Notes under the pieces: model-generated
Told to the model about the DNA's origin: nothing
Seen by the model: the letters and a program-made list of their open reading frames with translations, nothing else
Databases searched by the model: none
In this document: positions 35,737 through 45,487 of the stretch, in pieces
How positions within the stretch are numbered: the stretch's first letter is position 1
Layout of the letters: every line of letters begins with the position of its first letter
NCBI RefSeq assembly: GCF_019977355.1
Contig: NZ_AP024655.1
Coordinates: 496,001-560,000, forward strand
Length of the DNA: 64,000 nt
Reading direction: 5' to 3'
Source: Arthrobacter sp. NicSoilB8
Lineage (GTDB): Bacteria; Actinomycetota; Actinomycetes; Actinomycetales; Micrococcaceae
Program-made: the position numbers and the translations under genes

Positions 35737-36564
35737 ATGTTCCCCACCAGAATTGAAATCATCCCTTCAGAGGGGATCGTTGAGCAGGTCCAGGCCCTGG
35801 TGCCCTTGACCACCGCGCTCACAGTGACATGCCTGCCCCACCACGGCATCGAGCGGACGATGCGCACTGCGGCGCAGCTCAGCGTCCTCGGCTACCGTGT
35901 CATCCCGCATCTCGCGGCGCGGAGCCTGCATAGCCGTGCCGAGCTGACCGGAATCATGCGCGACTGCAACGTTGCCGGGATCGGTGAAGTGTTCGTCATT
36001 GGCGGCGACCGGAAGCAGCAGGCCGGCCCCTACCAGTCCGCCCTCCCGCTGCTGGAGGACATCGCGCAGTACTCCGGCGGCGTGATGCGGGCAGGCATTG
36101 CGGGCTACCCGGAGGGCCACCCCGCGGTGGGCGCCCTGGACCTGGTGGACGCCTTGTCGGCCAAGCAGCACCTGGCCACGCACGTCGTTACGCAGATGTG
36201 CTTCTCCGCACCGAAAATCCTGGACTACGCGGCGTTCCTCCGCCGGGAAGGCGTGCAGCTGCCCGTCTGGGCCGGGGTAGCGGGGGCCGTCCCGCGGGCC
36301 AAACTGGTCTCCCTGGCCACGCAGATCGGCGTCGGAAGTTCCCTGAAGTTCCTCAGCCGCAAGGGGCCGCTGGCACGCAAGCTCCTGAGCGGAGACCGGT
36401 ACGCGCCGTCGGCCCTGATTTCCGAGCTTGCAGAGCACCCGGACCACGTGGCGGGCATCCACTTCTACAGCTTTAACAACCTTGCCGGGGCAACCGGCGG
36501 GACAACCGCGTCATCACGCCCCGAGACCCCCGAACTTGCGTCGATTCCAGGAGCAGCAAAATGA
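35737..36564 (+). CDS. methylenetetrahydrofolate reductase-like (MetF family) protein
   Basis: TIM-barrel protein of 275 aa related to MetF. The stretch VTCLPHHGIERTMRTAAQL and YRVIPHLAARSLHSRAEL matches the N-terminal MetF pattern, VFVIGGD is the folate-side turn, and VVTQMCFSAPKILDYA and GIHFYSFNNLAGA match the C-terminal part. The frame is open from 35620; ATG 35737 has AGAGGA six bases before it. It overlaps the permease gene by ATGA. Lying under a glycine riboswitch, it links glycine supply to one-carbon folate chemistry. It is divergent from canonical MetF, so a different folate reaction is possible. Confidence 0.78.
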   Translation: MFPTRIEIIPSEGIVEQVQALVPLTTALTVTCLPHHGIERTMRTAAQLSVLGYRVIPHLAARSLHSRAELTGIMRDCNVAGIGEVFVIGGDRKQQAGPYQSALPLLEDIAQYSGGVMRAGIAGYPEGHPAVGALDLVDALSAKQHLATHVVTQMCFSAPKILDYAAFLRREGVQLPVWAGVAGAVPRAKLVSLATQIGVGSSLKFLSRKGPLARKLLSGDRYAPSALISELAEHPDHVAGIHFYSFNNLAGATGGTTASSRPETPELASIPGAAK

Positions 36565-38021
36565 AGACCCAGACCGAAAACCCGGCGCCGGCTCCGCACC
36601 TGGAGCGCCAGCTCAGCAACCGGCACATCCAGCTGATCGCGATCGGCGGTGCCATCGGCACCGGACTGTTCATGGGCTCCGGCAAGACGATTTCGGCAGC
36701 CGGGCCCTCCGTCATCTTCGTGTACATGATCATCGGTTTCATGCTGTTCTTCGTCATGCGGGCGATGGGCGAGCTGCTACTGAGCAACCTGAACTACAAG
36801 TCCTTCAGCGACTTCGCCGCGGACCTGCTCGGGCCCTGGGCCGGCTTCTTCACCGGCTGGACCTACTGGTTCTGCTGGGTGATCACCGGAATCGCGGACG
36901 TCATCGCCATTGCGGGCTACTCGCAGGAACTCTGGCCGGCGCTGCCGCTGTGGATCCCCGGCCTGGCCACCATCGCCATCCTCCTGCTCCTGAACCTCAC
37001 CACCGTGAAGGCATTCGGCGAGACGGAATTCTGGTTCGCCCTGATCAAGATCATCGCCATCGCGGCACTGATCGTGGTCGGCCTGTTTATGATCTTCAGC
37101 GGGTTCAGCACCGACGCCGGACCGGCCAGCTTCACCAACCTCTGGAGCCACGGCGGTTTCTTCCCGAATGAATTCATGGGCTTCGTGGCAGGTTTCCAGA
37201 TTGCCGTGTTCGCCTTCGTGGGCATTGAGCTTGTGGGCACCACCGCTGCCGAGGCAAAGGACCCGGAAAAGAACCTGCCCCGGGCCATCAACTCCATCCC
37301 GGTGCGTGTGCTGCTGTTCTACGTGGGCGCCCTGATCATCCTGATGTCCGTGACGCCTTGGACCGAGTTCAGCGCCGGACACAGCCCGTTCATCGCCATG
37401 TTCTCCCTGGCCGGACTGGGAGCCGCCGCTACGGTGGTCAACCTGGTGGTGCTGACCTCGGCGATGTCCTCGGCCAACTCCGGCATCTACTCCACGTCCC
37501 GCATGGTGTACGGGCTGGCCCAGGAGGGCGACGCCCCGGCCGTGTTCGGCGCGCTCTCAGGCCGCAAGGTACCCCGGAACGCCTTGTTCCTGTCCTGCGT
37601 CCTGCTGCTCTCCGGCGTCGTGCTGATGTACGCGGGCCAGGACATCGGCAAGGCCTTCGAGATGGTGACCACCGTTGCCGCGGTCTGCTTCGTTTTTGTC
37701 TGGTCGATGATCCTGGCCAGCTACCTTGTCTTCCGCACGCGCCGGCCGCAGCTGCATGCCGCGTCCAAGTTCAAGATGCCCGGCGGCATCCCCATGGTCT
37801 GGGTTGTCTTTGCTTTCTTCGCCTTCGTGCTCTGGACCCTGACCACTCAGCCGGACACGCTCCTGGCCCTGCTGGTCACCCCGGTCTGGTTCATTCTGCT
37901 CGGCACCGCGTGGTCCGTCCTGCGCCGCCGGCCCGCGCACCTGTCCCGCTATGCGGCGTTCCAGGCCGAACTCGCTGAGGACAAGGAACAGGAAGCAATC
38001 AGCGCGGGCCGGCATCCCTGA
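36561..38021 (+). CDS. APC-family amino acid permease (CycA-like)
   Basis: Membrane permease of 486 aa with about twelve helices. LSNRHIQLIAIGGAIGTGLFMGSGKTI is the N-terminal APC signature, cut here by my description to its start LSNRHIQLIAIG and the GTGLF unwound helix. FVGIELVGTTAAEAKDPEKNLP and YSTSRMVYGLAQEGDAP are also typical. D-serine/D-alanine/glycine transporters of the CycA type share this pattern. The start overlaps the MetF-like stop. Control by the glycine riboswitch supports glycine as a substrate, probably for uptake. Confidence 0.88.
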   Translation: MKTQTENPAPAPHLERQLSNRHIQLIAIGGAIGTGLFMGSGKTISAAGPSVIFVYMIIGFMLFFVMRAMGELLLSNLNYKSFSDFAADLLGPWAGFFTGWTYWFCWVITGIADVIAIAGYSQELWPALPLWIPGLATIAILLLLNLTTVKAFGETEFWFALIKIIAIAALIVVGLFMIFSGFSTDAGPASFTNLWSHGGFFPNEFMGFVAGFQIAVFAFVGIELVGTTAAEAKDPEKNLPRAINSIPVRVLLFYVGALIILMSVTPWTEFSAGHSPFIAMFSLAGLGAAATVVNLVVLTSAMSSANSGIYSTSRMVYGLAQEGDAPAVFGALSGRKVPRNALFLSCVLLLSGVVLMYAGQDIGKAFEMVTTVAAVCFVFVWSMILASYLVFRTRRPQLHAASKFKMPGGIPMVWVVFAFFAFVLWTLTTQPDTLLALLVTPVWFILLGTAWSVLRRRPAHLSRYAAFQAELAEDKEQEAISAGRHP

Positions 38022-38053
38022 GTGCAGGGCCGTCCGACTGATGCGCCGCCCGC

Positions 38054-38296
38054 TCAGCCGTGCGCTGTGAGGTAACTGATCAGGCCCTTGATGGTGGCCA
38101 CCGCCGGGTAGTCGCGCTCTGGGATGTCCACGCCGGTGGCCGTGTCGATGGTTTCCACGAGCCGCAGGAAATCCAGCGAATCGAGTTCCAGGTCCTGGCG
38201 CAGCCGGGCGTCCTCGTCGACGTCGTCGAGCTCGACGTCGGGGGCCACCGTGCCGATCGCGGCGTGCACCGCCGCGCGGGCGTCCTGTTCGTTCAT
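38054..38296 (-). CDS. acyl carrier protein
   Basis: Small acidic carrier protein of 80 aa. The phosphopantetheine attachment Ser40 is in LELDSLDFLRLV, the classic DSL motif at the start of helix 2. It is the last gene of the ligase-E1-E2 operon, 13 bp after the E2 gene, with a GGAGGAAAC ribosome site. It is not next to fatty acid synthesis genes, so it is not the housekeeping AcpP. A carrier protein dedicated to a 2-oxoacid dehydrogenase set suggests that the acyl group made by E1/E2, or by the ligase, is loaded on this protein. Confidence 0.92.
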   Translation of the reverse strand: MNEQDARAAVHAAIGTVAPDVELDDVDEDARLRQDLELDSLDFLRLVETIDTATGVDIPERDYPAVATIKGLISYLTAHG

Positions 38297-38309
38297 GTTT
38301 CCTCCGGTT

Positions 38310-39752
38310 TCACAGGTGGTCCGGTTCTTGCAGCAGCTCGTTGATCCGGGCCAGGTAGCGGCCGCCGCGCAGACCGTCGCTGACCCGGTGGTCCGCCGAG
38401 AGCGTGGCGACGGCGGCGTGCCGGACGCCGAGGAGCCCGTTCTGGGCCCAGGGCTGTTCCCTGACCCGGCCGAAACCCACCATGGCGACCTGCGGCGGGT
38501 AGATCACGCCGAAGACACTGTCCACGCCAAGGTCTCCGAGGTTGGTCACGGTCAGGGTCGGATCGGCCATTTCGGCGCGCAGCAGACGCCCCGCACGGGC
38601 CCGGCCGACAAGGTCCCGCAGCTGCTCCATGAGCACGTCCAGGGGCAGAGTGTCGGCGTCGTGGATTGCCGGGGCCACCAGGCCGCCTTGGCGAAGGGCG
38701 ACCGCGACGCCCAGGTGCACCGCCGTGCTGGGCCGGAACCCGCCGTCGGCATAGAACCCGTTGACCTCGGGGACGTCGCGTGCCGCCAGCGCCGCGGCCT
38801 TGAGCAGGAGCGCCGACGGGACCAGCCGGCCGGCCACGGGCCGGTGCGCGTTAACGGACTGCATCCAATCGACGGCGGCGCGCAGATCCAGCGTGGTGCT
38901 GAGGTAGTAGTGCGGGATGGTCTGCTTCGAGCGTGTCATCAAGGCGCCGATGGCGCGGCGCAGGCTGGCGACGCGCTCGCGGGCTTCCGACGGCGGTTTG
39001 CCTTCAGGTGGCGCTGGCAGCGCTGGTGGCCCTGCCGTCGCCGGCACCCCGGGTTCAGCCGCAGGAAGTTCCGGCACGGGAAGCTCCAGCCCGGCTGCTG
39101 CGGGGGCTGCAACAGGGGCTGCCCCGGCGGGAGCGGGCGGCGGGGTGCCCGCGGCCGCGCGCTGCACGTCGGCCACCGTCACGGCGCCGTCCGGGCCAGT
39201 GCCCGTCACGGTGGAAAGCCCGATCCCGAGTTCCGTCGCGAGCCGCCGGGCCCGCGGCGAGGAACGCACCCGGCCCGGACCGCCGGTCCGGGCCGCCACC
39301 GCGTGTTCCACATCCGCGCGGGTGATGGCGCCGTCCTTGCCGGTGCCCTGGATCCCGCCGGTGTCCACGCCCAGCCGGTGCGCCAGATGCCGCACCGGAG
39401 GGGCGATCGGGGGAGCCGCCGCCGGGCCGGGCGGCTCCGGAATCCGCGGCGTGACGGCAGCTTTCGACGGCGCCTGCGCCGGAGAAGCCGGCCGAACCGG
39501 AGACCCGACTTCGGCAGGGGTCTGGGTGATCACGGCCAGCGGTGTTCCCACCGGGACGGTCTCGCCGATGCCGACCAGGAGGTCCGCCACAACGCCCTCC
39601 TGGAAGGACTCCACATCCATGACGGTCTTGTCTGTGTCCACGACAGCCACGAGATCGCCGCGGCGCACATAGTCGCCGGGCTTGACGAGCCATTCGACCA
39701 GCTTGCCATGCTCCATGTCGGCCCCGAGCGAGGGCATCAGGAAGTCACCCAC
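38310..39752 (-). CDS. dihydrolipoamide acyltransferase E2 with two E3-binding domains
   Basis: E2 core of a 2-oxoacid dehydrogenase complex, 480 aa. The lipoyl domain (about 1-75) has Lys42 in VDTDKTVMD. After a Pro/Ala linker there are two peripheral-subunit-binding domains, about 118-153 ([23 protein letters not shown]) and 163-199 ([24 protein letters not shown]). A second linker leads to the catalytic domain (about 235-480) with DHRVSDG near 458. Most E2 chains have only one such binding domain. No E3 gene is nearby, so the complex would borrow a shared lipoamide dehydrogenase. The start overlaps the E1 beta stop by eight bases. Confidence 0.9.
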   Translation of the reverse strand: MGDFLMPSLGADMEHGKLVEWLVKPGDYVRRGDLVAVVDTDKTVMDVESFQEGVVADLLVGIGETVPVGTPLAVITQTPAEVGSPVRPASPAQAPSKAAVTPRIPEPPGPAAAPPIAPPVRHLAHRLGVDTGGIQGTGKDGAITRADVEHAVAARTGGPGRVRSSPRARRLATELGIGLSTVTGTGPDGAVTVADVQRAAAGTPPPAPAGAAPVAAPAAAGLELPVPELPAAEPGVPATAGPPALPAPPEGKPPSEARERVASLRRAIGALMTRSKQTIPHYYLSTTLDLRAAVDWMQSVNAHRPVAGRLVPSALLLKAAALAARDVPEVNGFYADGGFRPSTAVHLGVAVALRQGGLVAPAIHDADTLPLDVLMEQLRDLVGRARAGRLLRAEMADPTLTVTNLGDLGVDSVFGVIYPPQVAMVGFGRVREQPWAQNGLLGVRHAAVATLSADHRVSDGLRGGRYLARINELLQEPDHL

Positions 39753-40725
39753 CGGCGCCTACCGTCGCTTTGGCCGCGGCCATGATCCGTTCCGCGGACG
39801 GCAGGGCGGCCAGCTCCAGGTGCTTGGCATAGGGGATCGGCACCTCGGCGCTGCAGACCCGGGCCACCGGCGCGTCGAGGTCGAAGAACGCCTGCTCGGT
39901 GATCCGCGCACTCACTTCGGCCGACAGGCTGCCGCTGCGCCAGCCTTCATCGACCACCACGGCACGGTGCGTCCGGGCCACGGAGGCGAGGATGGCGGCG
40001 TCGTCGAGCGGCCGGAGCGTGCGCAGGTCCAGGACTTCGGCGTCGATCCCCTCGGCGGCGAGCTGTGCCGCGGCATCGAGCACCGCGGGCAGGGTCCCGC
40101 CGTAGGTGATCAGCGAGATGTCGTTGCCGGGGCGCCGGATGGCGGCCGTGCCGATGTCCACCGGGCCGGCGTCGTCGGCCAGTTCCCCGGGGACGTTGTA
40201 CAGCGAGCCGTGCTCGAAAATCAGCACGGGGTCCGGGTCCTGCAGCGCCGTCCAGAGCATGCCGCGGGCGTCCTCGAGGGTGGCCGGGGCCAGAATCCGC
40301 AGCCCCGGGATGTGGGCGTACCAGCCCTCGAGGCTGTGGGAGTGCTGGGCGCCCAACTGGCGGCCCGCGCCGGTGGTCATCCGGATCACGAGCGGCACGT
40401 GGAACTGGCCGCCGGACATGTGCAGCAAGGTGGCGGCATTGTTCACGATCTGGTCGAGCGCCAGGAGGCTGAAGTTGACGGTCATGATTTCCACGATCGG
40501 GCGCATGCCGCCCAAGGCCGCGCCGATCCCGGCACCGACGAACCCGGATTCCGAGAGCGGGGTGTCGCGGATCCGGTCCGGGCCGAACTCCTCCAGCAGG
40601 CCCAGGCTGACCGCAAACGAGCCGCCATACGCGCCCACGTCCTCGCCCATCAGGAACACGCGTTCGTCGCGGATCATGGCGTCGCGGATGCCCGCCCGGA
40701 GCGCCTCGCGGTAGCTGGATTTCAT
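39745..40725 (-). CDS. 2-oxoacid dehydrogenase E1 component, beta subunit
   Basis: Beta subunit of a heterotetrameric E1, 326 aa. [15 protein letters not shown] contains the TPP-contacting Glu, with [21 protein letters not shown] and [24 protein letters not shown] as strong PdhB/AcoB stretches. The C-terminal transketolase domain has [16 protein letters not shown]. It works with the alpha subunit to decarboxylate a 2-oxo acid and pass the acyl group to the E2 lipoyl arm. It overlaps the alpha subunit gene by four bases. Pyruvate or acetoin-type substrates are the most likely. Confidence 0.92.
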   Translation of the reverse strand: MKSSYREALRAGIRDAMIRDERVFLMGEDVGAYGGSFAVSLGLLEEFGPDRIRDTPLSESGFVGAGIGAALGGMRPIVEIMTVNFSLLALDQIVNNAATLLHMSGGQFHVPLVIRMTTGAGRQLGAQHSHSLEGWYAHIPGLRILAPATLEDARGMLWTALQDPDPVLIFEHGSLYNVPGELADDAGPVDIGTAAIRRPGNDISLITYGGTLPAVLDAAAQLAAEGIDAEVLDLRTLRPLDDAAILASVARTHRAVVVDEGWRSGSLSAEVSARITEQAFFDLDAPVARVCSAEVPIPYAKHLELAALPSAERIMAAAKATVGAGG

Positions 40726-41855
40726 GGCGTGCCTGCTGCCTTGCCGGCACGCCGCTTCCCGGCAGGCTGCGTGCCGGTGTGCGTGCCGGCACGTTCGCCG
40801 GCATGTTCAGGTTCGCCGGTACCTTCACGTTCGCCGGCGCCCGCGCCTTCGTCGTCCCTTGCGCCGCGCTCGCTGTAGACAAAGCGGGTCAGTTCGTCCA
40901 CCGGTTCGGGGGTGCCGGCCTCGGCGAACTCGACGGCGGCCGCGATTTCCGCCTGCGCCACGGCCTGCACCCGCTCCCATTCCTCGCCAGGGAGTTGGCC
41001 GGCGGCTTCCAGGGCGGTCCTCAGCAGCGTGATCGGGTCCCGCTCCATCCACCGCGCCACCTCGTCCTTGGTCCGGTAACGTTCGGGATCGAACATGGAA
41101 TGGGCCCGGAAGCGGTAGGTCCGCAGCTCCAGGAAGTGCGGACCGCCGCCGGAGCGGACGGCGTCCACGGCGCGGCGTGCGGCCTCCTCGACAGCCAGGA
41201 CGTCCATGCCGTCCACGGCCCAGGCGGGGATCTCGTAGGCGGCGGCCTTGAGGGCAATGTCCGTCTGGGATTCGGAGCGGACCAGTGCGGTGCCCATGGC
41301 GTAGAGGTTGTTCTCGCAGCAGAACAGCACCGGCAGTTGCCAGAGGGCCGCCAGGTTCAGGCTCTCGTGGAATTCGCCTTCGGCCACGGCGCCTTCGCCG
41401 AAGAAGCACGCTGTGACGTTGGAGCGTCCCGCCATCTTGTCCGCGAGCGCCAGGCCGACGGCGAGCGGCAGGCCCCCGGCGACGATCGCGTTGCCGCCGA
41501 AGAACCTGGTGGCGGCGTCGAAGAGGTGCATCGACCCGCCGCGCCCCCTGCAGCATCCTTCGACGTAGCCGTACATTTCGGCGAGGATTGCCCCGGCCGA
41601 GACGCCCCTCAACAGCGCGTGGCCGTGCTCCCGGTAGGTCGCGACCACGGCGTCCTCCGGTCCCAGGGATGTCATGACGCCGGCGGCGACGGCCTCCTCG
41701 CCGATGTAGACGTGCAGGAAGCCGCGGATCTTGGCGGCGCTGTAGAGCTCGACACATTTCTCCTCAAGCTGGCGGACGCGCAGCATCTGCAGCAGCAGGT
41801 CCCGGCCGTGGGCCGCGTCCACGGGGCCACCGTGCCGGACCGAGGTGCCGGTCAT
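40722..41855 (-). CDS. 2-oxoacid dehydrogenase E1 component, alpha subunit
   Basis: Alpha subunit of E1, 377 aa. [15 protein letters not shown] and [11 protein letters not shown] are near the N-terminus, [20 protein letters not shown] is the family phosphorylation-loop region, and [23 protein letters not shown] with CENN is the TPP/Mg motif. The last 45 residues are a Gly/Glu/Thr/Ala-rich tail (repeats of AGE, GT, HTGTQ) absent from most homologs. The frame is open far upstream inside the ligase gene; ATG 41855 gives the ATGA overlap and the proper N-terminus. It resembles PdhA/AcoA rather than branched-chain E1. Confidence 0.92.
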   Translation of the reverse strand: MTGTSVRHGGPVDAAHGRDLLLQMLRVRQLEEKCVELYSAAKIRGFLHVYIGEEAVAAGVMTSLGPEDAVVATYREHGHALLRGVSAGAILAEMYGYVEGCCRGRGGSMHLFDAATRFFGGNAIVAGGLPLAVGLALADKMAGRSNVTACFFGEGAVAEGEFHESLNLAALWQLPVLFCCENNLYAMGTALVRSESQTDIALKAAAYEIPAWAVDGMDVLAVEEAARRAVDAVRSGGGPHFLELRTYRFRAHSMFDPERYRTKDEVARWMERDPITLLRTALEAAGQLPGEEWERVQAVAQAEIAAAVEFAEAGTPEPVDELTRFVYSERGARDDEGAGAGEREGTGEPEHAGERAGTHTGTQPAGKRRAGKAAGTP

Positions 41856-43726
41856 TTGGGGGCCCGCAGGGTCGGTACTTCCGGGGCCGGTGTCTGGGCA
41901 CCAGGGGCCGGGGGACTCGGTGCCGGGGGCGTCTCGATGGTGGAGGTGTCGCCCTCGGGCAGGCCGAGCTCGCGGGCCTTGAGCAGCCGCCGGAGGATTT
42001 TCCCGCTGCGGGTCTTGGGCAGCGCGGTCGTGAAATCGAGCAGTCGCGGCGCGACGGCGGGGCCCAGCCGTTTGCGGGCGAAGCCGATGATGTCCAGGGC
42101 CAGCTCGGCGGACGGTTCCCAGCCGGTCCGGAGTTCGACGAAGGCCTTGACCACCTCGCCGGCCACCGGGTCGGGGACGCCGATCACGCCGGCCTCGGCG
42201 ACCGCCGGGTGCTCCATGAGGGAACTCTCCACCTCGAACGGGCCGATCAGGTGCCCCGAGGACTTGATGACGTCGTCGCCCCGGCCGACAAACCAGTAAT
42301 AGCCGTCGGCGTCGCGTTTGGCGAGATCCCCGGTGAGGTACCAGCCCCCGGCGAAGCAGCGGCGGTAGCGCTCCTCTTCGTGCAGATAGCCGCGGAACAT
42401 GGAGGGCCAGCCGGGCCGGAGGGCCAGTTCCCCCATGGTGTCGGGGTCCGTGACGAGCGCCGCCTCGCCGTCGCGGATGACGGGCTTGCCGTCCGCGTCC
42501 CGGGCCACAAGGGCCGCCTCGACGCCGGGCAATGGACGGCCCATGGAGCCGGGCCGGATCTCGGTGGCGGCGTAGTTGGAGATCATGATGCCGCCTGTTT
42601 CGGTCTGCCACCAGTTGTCGTGGACCGGCTGGCCGAAGGCCTCCTGCCCCCACACCACGACCTCCGGGTTAAGCGGCTCGCCGACGCTGGCGACGAAGCG
42701 CAGGGCGGAGAGGTCGTGTCCGGCGGCGCGGTCGGCTCCGGCCTTCATGAGCATGCGCAAGGCCGTCGGGGCCGTGTACCAGACCGTGACTCCCTGTTCG
42801 GCGAGGATCCGGTACCAGCGGTCCGCGTCCATTTCCTCCTCATCCACGATGGCCGTCACCCCGTGGCTGAGGGGCGCGATCACGCCGTACGAGGTTCCCG
42901 TGACCCAGCCAGGGTCCGCCGTGCACCAGTAGATGTCCCCGGGGTGCAGGTCCAGGGCGAAGGTGCCGGTCGCGTGGTGGGCGGTCACGGCGTCGTGCAC
43001 GTGGATGGCGCCCTTCGGCGTGCCGGTGGTGCCGGACGTGAAGTGCAGCAGGGCCATGTCCTCCGGCTGGGTGGCCGCGATGTCCGCGTCCGGCGGGGCT
43101 TCCCGCATGAGGGCCGCCAGGTCCAGGGTGCCGGGCTCGGGATCGCCGTCGGCGTCGATGAGCAGGACGTGCCGCAGCTCCGGGAGCTGCCCGCGGAGCT
43201 GGGCGATCTTCCGGCGGTACAGCACCCGCGTGGTGACCAGTGCCCGGCCTGAGCCCAGCGTGAGGCGCTGCCGCACCGGCTCGGGGCCGAACGCGGAGAA
43301 CAGCGGGCAGAACACGCTCGCGTTCTTCAACGTGCCGAGCACCGCGATGTACAGGGCGGGGCCGCGGCCGGTGAGGGAGAAGACGCGTTCCCCGCGGCCG
43401 ACGCCAAGACTGCGCAGGACACCGGCGAAGCGGTTGGTCTGTTCGGCAAGTTCGGCGTAGCTCAAGGAGTGGGTGCTGCCATCTGCCCGGACGAACCGCA
43501 GAGCCTCGCGGCCTGCGGCGCTGCCGGCAGCGTGCCGGTCCACCGCCTCGTAGGCGATGTTGAGGCCGCGCCCGCCAGGCAGTCCGGACAGGGCGCGCCG
43601 GGCTTCATCCCAGGTGAAGGCCGCGCACGCCGCGTCATAATCCACCAGGTTCGGCCGGACCCGGAAACTGCCGATGTCTTTGGTGATCGCAGGCCAGCGG
43701 ATGGATGGTTCGGTTCCTGCCGTCAT
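41852..43726 (-). CDS. AMP-forming acyl-CoA synthetase (acetyl-CoA synthetase-like)
   Basis: Adenylate-forming enzyme of 624 aa, first gene of the operon. The AMP motif [15 protein letters not shown] is at about 230, [11 protein letters not shown] and NWWQTETGG are core motifs, [20 protein letters not shown] holds the hinge Asp, and the C-terminal catalytic Lys lies in [11 protein letters not shown]. It activates acetate or another short acid as the AMP-ester and then a thioester. The frame runs on upstream antisense to pyr[12 protein letters not shown] at 43726 is chosen because the acetyl-CoA synthetase N-terminal pattern begins there. With the carrier protein at the operon end, transfer to ACP instead of CoA is conceivable. 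Confidence 0.88.
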   Translation of the reverse strand: MTAGTEPSIRWPAITKDIGSFRVRPNLVDYDAACAAFTWDEARRALSGLPGGRGLNIAYEAVDRHAAGSAAGREALRFVRADGSTHSLSYAELAEQTNRFAGVLRSLGVGRGERVFSLTGRGPALYIAVLGTLKNASVFCPLFSAFGPEPVRQRLTLGSGRALVTTRVLYRRKIAQLRGQLPELRHVLLIDADGDPEPGTLDLAALMREAPPDADIAATQPEDMALLHFTSGTTGTPKGAIHVHDAVTAHHATGTFALDLHPGDIYWCTADPGWVTGTSYGVIAPLSHGVTAIVDEEEMDADRWYRILAEQGVTVWYTAPTALRMLMKAGADRAAGHDLSALRFVASVGEPLNPEVVVWGQEAFGQPVHDNWWQTETGGIMISNYAATEIRPGSMGRPLPGVEAALVARDADGKPVIRDGEAALVTDPDTMGELALRPGWPSMFRGYLHEEERYRRCFAGGWYLTGDLAKRDADGYYWFVGRGDDVIKSSGHLIGPFEVESSLMEHPAVAEAGVIGVPDPVAGEVVKAFVELRTGWEPSAELALDIIGFARKRLGPAVAPRLLDFTTALPKTRSGKILRRLLKARELGLPEGDTSTIETPPAPSPPAPGAQTPAPEVPTLRAPK

Positions 43727-43923
43727 GGTTCCATCGGACTCCCGCGCAATGGTGCCGCCAAGAGTACAAGGTCCCGGACCGCCGGGCCGCCCCCGGCTCC
43801 GCGGTGCCGGACCCGCTCCGCGCCCCGGCGCCGGGCAGGGCTGGCTCCGCGCCGTGCTGGCCCTGGCCCCCGGCGGGGCCGACATACGGGAGCCCGGCTG
43901 GGATCCGGCAGGCCGCCAGACAC

Positions 43924-43939
43924 TAAACTGGAACCCATG
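43924..43939 (+). promoter_or_regulatory. leaderless promoter of pyrE
   Basis: TAAACT at 43924-43929 is seven bases before ATG 43937, with no ribosome site. The 210-bp gap to the divergent ligase operon shows no other clear signal. Confidence 0.55.
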
Positions 43940-44521
43940 ACTGCCACCCGTGACTTTGCTGCCGACGCTGCCGCTGCCCGTGCCCGACTCCTGGAACTGA
44001 TCAAGGAGCTGGCCGTCGTCCGCGGCAAAGTCGTCCTTTCCAGCGGCGCGGAGGCCGACTACTACATCGACCTGCGCCGCATCACCCTGCACCACGAGGC
44101 GTCCAAGCTGGTGGGGCAGGTCATGCTCTCCCTGCTGGACGATGCCGGGATCGACTTCGAGTGCGCAGGCGGGCTCACCATGGGGGCAGACCCGGTGGGC
44201 ACCGCCGTCATGCATGCCGCCGTCGACGCCGGCCGTCCCGTGGACGCGTTCGTCGTCCGCAAAGCCCAGAAGTCCTACGGCATGGGCCGCCAGGTCGAAG
44301 GCCCCTCGGTGGAGGGCCGCAAGGTCCTGGTCCTGGAGGACACGTCAACCACCGGCGGCTCCGCGCTGACCGCCGTCGAGGGCGTCCGCAAGGCCGGCGG
44401 CAATGTGGTGGCCGTCGCCGTGATCGTGGACCGTGACACGGGAGCCAAGGAAAAGATCGAAGCCGAAGCCGGTGTTCCCTACCTCTTCGCATTCGGCAAG
44501 GACGAGCTGGGTCTCAACTAG
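43937..44521 (+). CDS. pyrE: orotate phosphoribosyltransferase
   Basis: Pyrimidine biosynthesis enzyme of 194 aa joining orotate to PRPP to give OMP. The PRPP-binding loop is [13 protein letters not shown] at about 134-146. [10 protein letters not shown] and [16 protein letters not shown] (flexible catalytic loop with Lys) are typical. An upstream in-frame extension to 43469 has no family similarity and overlaps the divergent gene. The gene seems to be transcribed without a leader. Confidence 0.94.
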   Translation: MTATRDFAADAAAARARLLELIKELAVVRGKVVLSSGAEADYYIDLRRITLHHEASKLVGQVMLSLLDDAGIDFECAGGLTMGADPVGTAVMHAAVDAGRPVDAFVVRKAQKSYGMGRQVEGPSVEGRKVLVLEDTSTTGGSALTAVEGVRKAGGNVVAVAVIVDRDTGAKEKIEAEAGVPYLFAFGKDELGLN

Positions 44522-44618
44522 CGTTTCTCCTCCGGCTGACGCGGGTGGACGGTGTCTGGGGGGTGACTTATCATTTCTTAAATACCCCCATCCGTACCCG
44601 CATCTGGAGAAACGCGCC

Positions 44619-45392
44619 ATGCTCCCGCACCCTGAAGACTTAAGGACCGACTCGGTCAGCACTGTCGACCAGATTCAGAACCTGATCCTGGACAGCGCGG
44701 ACTTCGAAGAGTTCCTGAACGAACTGGCGCGTTTTTCCGCGCACCAGGTGGCGGGCTCCGGCGACGACGCCCTCTGCGGCATTACCCTGCTGCGGGACCG
44801 CAAGGCGGCCACGATCGGATGGAGCAGTGATTCGGCGCGGGAAGTCGACGAGATCCAGTACTCGCTCTCTCAGGGACCCTGCCTCACGGCCGCCAAGGAG
44901 GAACGGGAAGTTTACGTCCCCGACCTCTTTGACGAGGACCGCTGGGGCCCGGACTACGCCGCCGCCGTCGCCTCGCACGGGCTGCGCTCGGTGTTGTCCG
45001 TGCCCTTCCACCTCCAGGGCGAAGCCCAGGCGGCGCTGAACCTTTACTCCGATGTCCCGCGTAAGTTCGACGGCGACGTCGCGGCCCGGGCCCGTGGCTA
45101 CACCCGCGAAATTTCCCAGGCACTGCGGCTGGCCGTCCGGTTCTCCCTGCACACCGACAGCGCCACCAATCTGCGCGCCACGCTCGAATCCCGGACCGTC
45201 ATCGACATGGCGATCGGCATCGTCATGGCGCAAAACCGATGCGACCAGGAAACCGCGGTGCGGATCCTCACGGACGCCTCCAGCAACGGCAACGTGAAGC
45301 TGCGCGACATCGCCGCCTCCCTCGTGAAGTCGGTGGGTGGAACCGGTACGCGGACGCACTACGAGGAACCGGGCCGGCAGCAGGTCGGCTGA
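44619..45392 (+). CDS. GAF-ANTAR transcription antitermination regulator
   Basis: Regulator of 257 aa. A GAF domain (about 30-170, SQGPCLTAAKEEREVYVPDL, GLRSVLSVPFHLQG) precedes a C-terminal ANTAR RNA-binding domain (about 190-245, ATLESRTVIDMAIGIVMAQNRC). GGAGAAA lies seven bases before ATG 44619; the upstream frame overlaps pyrE and is ignored. Such proteins bind twin hairpins in target mRNAs and prevent termination in response to a signal sensed by GAF. A STAS protein gene follows, suggesting a stress-response pair. Upstream, TGGGGG (44557) and CCCCCA (44585) can pair around an AT-rich loop. Confidence 0.9.
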   Translation: MLPHPEDLRTDSVSTVDQIQNLILDSADFEEFLNELARFSAHQVAGSGDDALCGITLLRDRKAATIGWSSDSAREVDEIQYSLSQGPCLTAAKEEREVYVPDLFDEDRWGPDYAAAVASHGLRSVLSVPFHLQGEAQAALNLYSDVPRKFDGDVAARARGYTREISQALRLAVRFSLHTDSATNLRATLESRTVIDMAIGIVMAQNRCDQETAVRILTDASSNGNVKLRDIAASLVKSVGGTGTRTHYEEPGRQQVG

Positions 45393-45487
45393 ACCGGCAG
45401 TCGCCTATGACTTGTGCGAAGGCACCCGCGAGGATACGCTGGGTGCGGTTGAGCCGTCGGCCATAGACACCCTTCTTTGGAGTACCT

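Noticed and set aside
41852..43726. Calling the operon's ligase a second ordinary acetyl-CoA synthetase (acsA)
   Set aside because: A canonical Acs gene lies at the right edge (63326); this one is divergent and is tied to E1/E2 and an ACP, so only a general acyl-CoA synthetase call is safe.
44523..44548. A SigB-like promoter (GTTT, then GGGTGG after 16 bases) before the GAF-ANTAR gene
   Set aside because: The -10 element deviates from GGGTAT and such matches are frequent by chance in this GC-rich sequence.
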